Shown piece after piece: positions 4,857 to 5,264 of a stretch of 5,264 nt of DNA (position 1 is the first letter of the stretch; each line of letters starts with the position of its first letter). The notes under the pieces are model-generated. The model worked only from the letters and a program-made list of their open reading frames with translations. It was not told the origin of the DNA and made no database searches. Source of the DNA: Sphingopyxis sp. (lineage in GTDB: Bacteria > Pseudomonadota > Alphaproteobacteria > Sphingomonadales > Sphingomonadaceae); assembly GCA_012035435.1 (NCBI GenBank), contig JAAUPH010000198.1, forward strand, positions 1-5,264, written 5' to 3'. A program made the translations under genes and the position numbers.

Positions 4857-5264
4857 GGCCGCATCCTTTCAGACTATCTTCGGCGCGGAGCATAACCGCC
4901 CGGCCGGTCCGTTGTTGCAGCTCTTCGATCCAGCGAGGGCGCGCCGCGAGTAAAGTCGTGACGCTGGCCCGAGCGCTGAGCGTGAGCGGGCCGGTTCCCA
5001 GCGCTCGCTCGGCCTGCCGCAGCAACGCGAGCGCATCGCTCAACACAGGATCAAGCTGCGTCCGTTCGCACAGCGACGGCCGCTCGCGGCGGCGGATGAT
5101 CTGGACGAAGCCGAAGCCATTCATCGCGGTGCGCTCGAACGGTGGTGGCAGTGCAGCGTCGAGCAGGGCGTCGATACGCTGGCGATCGGCGCGGCCCGCA
5201 AGCGTGGGAAAGTCGATGCCGATGGAGCCGGTGAGGCCAAGCGCGGCAATCGCCGCAGCCGCAG
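4846..5264 (-). CDS. Ribonuclease E/G family protein, C-terminal fragment
   Basis: The last 138 residues are present; the start lies beyond the right edge. The opening AAAAIAALGLTGSIGIDFPTL matches the family's segment of an A/R-rich helix followed by G-G-x-I-x-I-D-F. The Asp at visible residue 17 (codon 5212-5214) corresponds to a catalytic magnesium-binding Asp (E. coli RNase E Asp346). MNGFGFVQIIRRRERPSL (visible 47-64) matches the family's T-x-F-G-L-V-E-M-T-R-x-R-x-R-P-S-L. The final part (...TLLAARPRWIEELQQRTG...) matches the small C-terminal subdomain seen in RNase G. Members cut single-stranded RNA in rRNA maturation and mRNA decay. After RPSL the usual zinc-link C-P-x-C-x-G-x-G is absent (CERTQLDP instead), and there is no long RNase E scaffold tail. 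It is thus a short, divergent RNase G-like protein; I give no gene symbol. The TAG stop overlaps yacG. Confidence 0.85.
   Translation of the reverse strand, partial: AAAAIAALGLTGSIGIDFPTLAGRADRQRIDALLDAALPPPFERTAMNGFGFVQIIRRRERPSLCERTQLDPVLSDALALLRQAERALGTGPLTLSARASVTTLLAARPRWIEELQQRTGRAVMLRAEDSLKGCGHAQ
4864..4870 (-). promoter_or_regulatory. Ribosome-binding site of yacG inside the upstream gene region
   Basis: GAAAGGA on the minus strand, seven bases before the yacG ATG. It lies within the last codons of the RNase E/G-like gene, consistent with coupled translation. Confidence 0.6.

Noticed and set aside
4635..4895. 86-residue plus-strand open frame over yacG
   Set aside because: It is antisense to yacG, whose four zinc cysteines and motif order are intact, and it has no recognisable features of its own.

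Overview
The window looks like chromosomal DNA of a GC-rich alphaproteobacterium, most likely a member of the Sphingomonadales. This rests on two very similar TonB-dependent receptors (TBDRs) with the sphingomonad-style start (signal peptide, short acidic linker, E-I-V/I-V-T-A box, then L-Q-D-x-P-I-A-V-S), an alphaproteobacterial-type tRNA-Phe, and an RNase E/G-like gene, yacG and tRNA-Phe lying in a row. I see no insertion sequence, integrase, CRISPR array or phage gene. The placement is inference from gene style, not from a database search.

Layout. Positions 1-209 (minus) are the N-terminus of one TBDR that runs off the left edge. Positions 392-988 (minus) encode GTP cyclohydrolase I (FolE), the first enzyme of tetrahydrofolate/pterin synthesis. 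A 431-base divergent intergenic region (989-1419) follows; its right half can fold into a dense set of alternative RNA hairpins. Positions 1420-4347 (plus) encode a complete 975-residue TBDR, closed by a strong intrinsic terminator at 4381-4412. From there the minus strand is used: a tRNA-Phe(GAA) at 4502-4577 with its own recognisable promoter (4619-4647), yacG at 4674-4856, and the C-terminal 138 residues of an RNase E/G-family protein (4846-5264) that enters from the right edge and overlaps yacG by 11 bases.

How the parts work together. The right part is a housekeeping block (RNA processing, gyrase inhibition, tRNA) read leftwards; it converges on the rightward TBDR, and terminator-like hairpins for each direction lie between them. 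The left part is a folE gene bracketed by two TBDRs. Whether either receptor takes up a folate- or pterin-related compound cannot be told from sequence; adjacency is the only hint.

The most unusual stretch is the leader of the complete TBDR (about 1235-1413). It has an 11-bp closing stem around a three-way junction, then several mutually exclusive hairpins ending at the Shine-Dalgarno sequence, which is the architecture expected of a cis-regulatory RNA. I could not match it to the cobalamin, TPP, FMN or other riboswitch consensus sequences I know. It is a candidate, not a demonstrated riboswitch.
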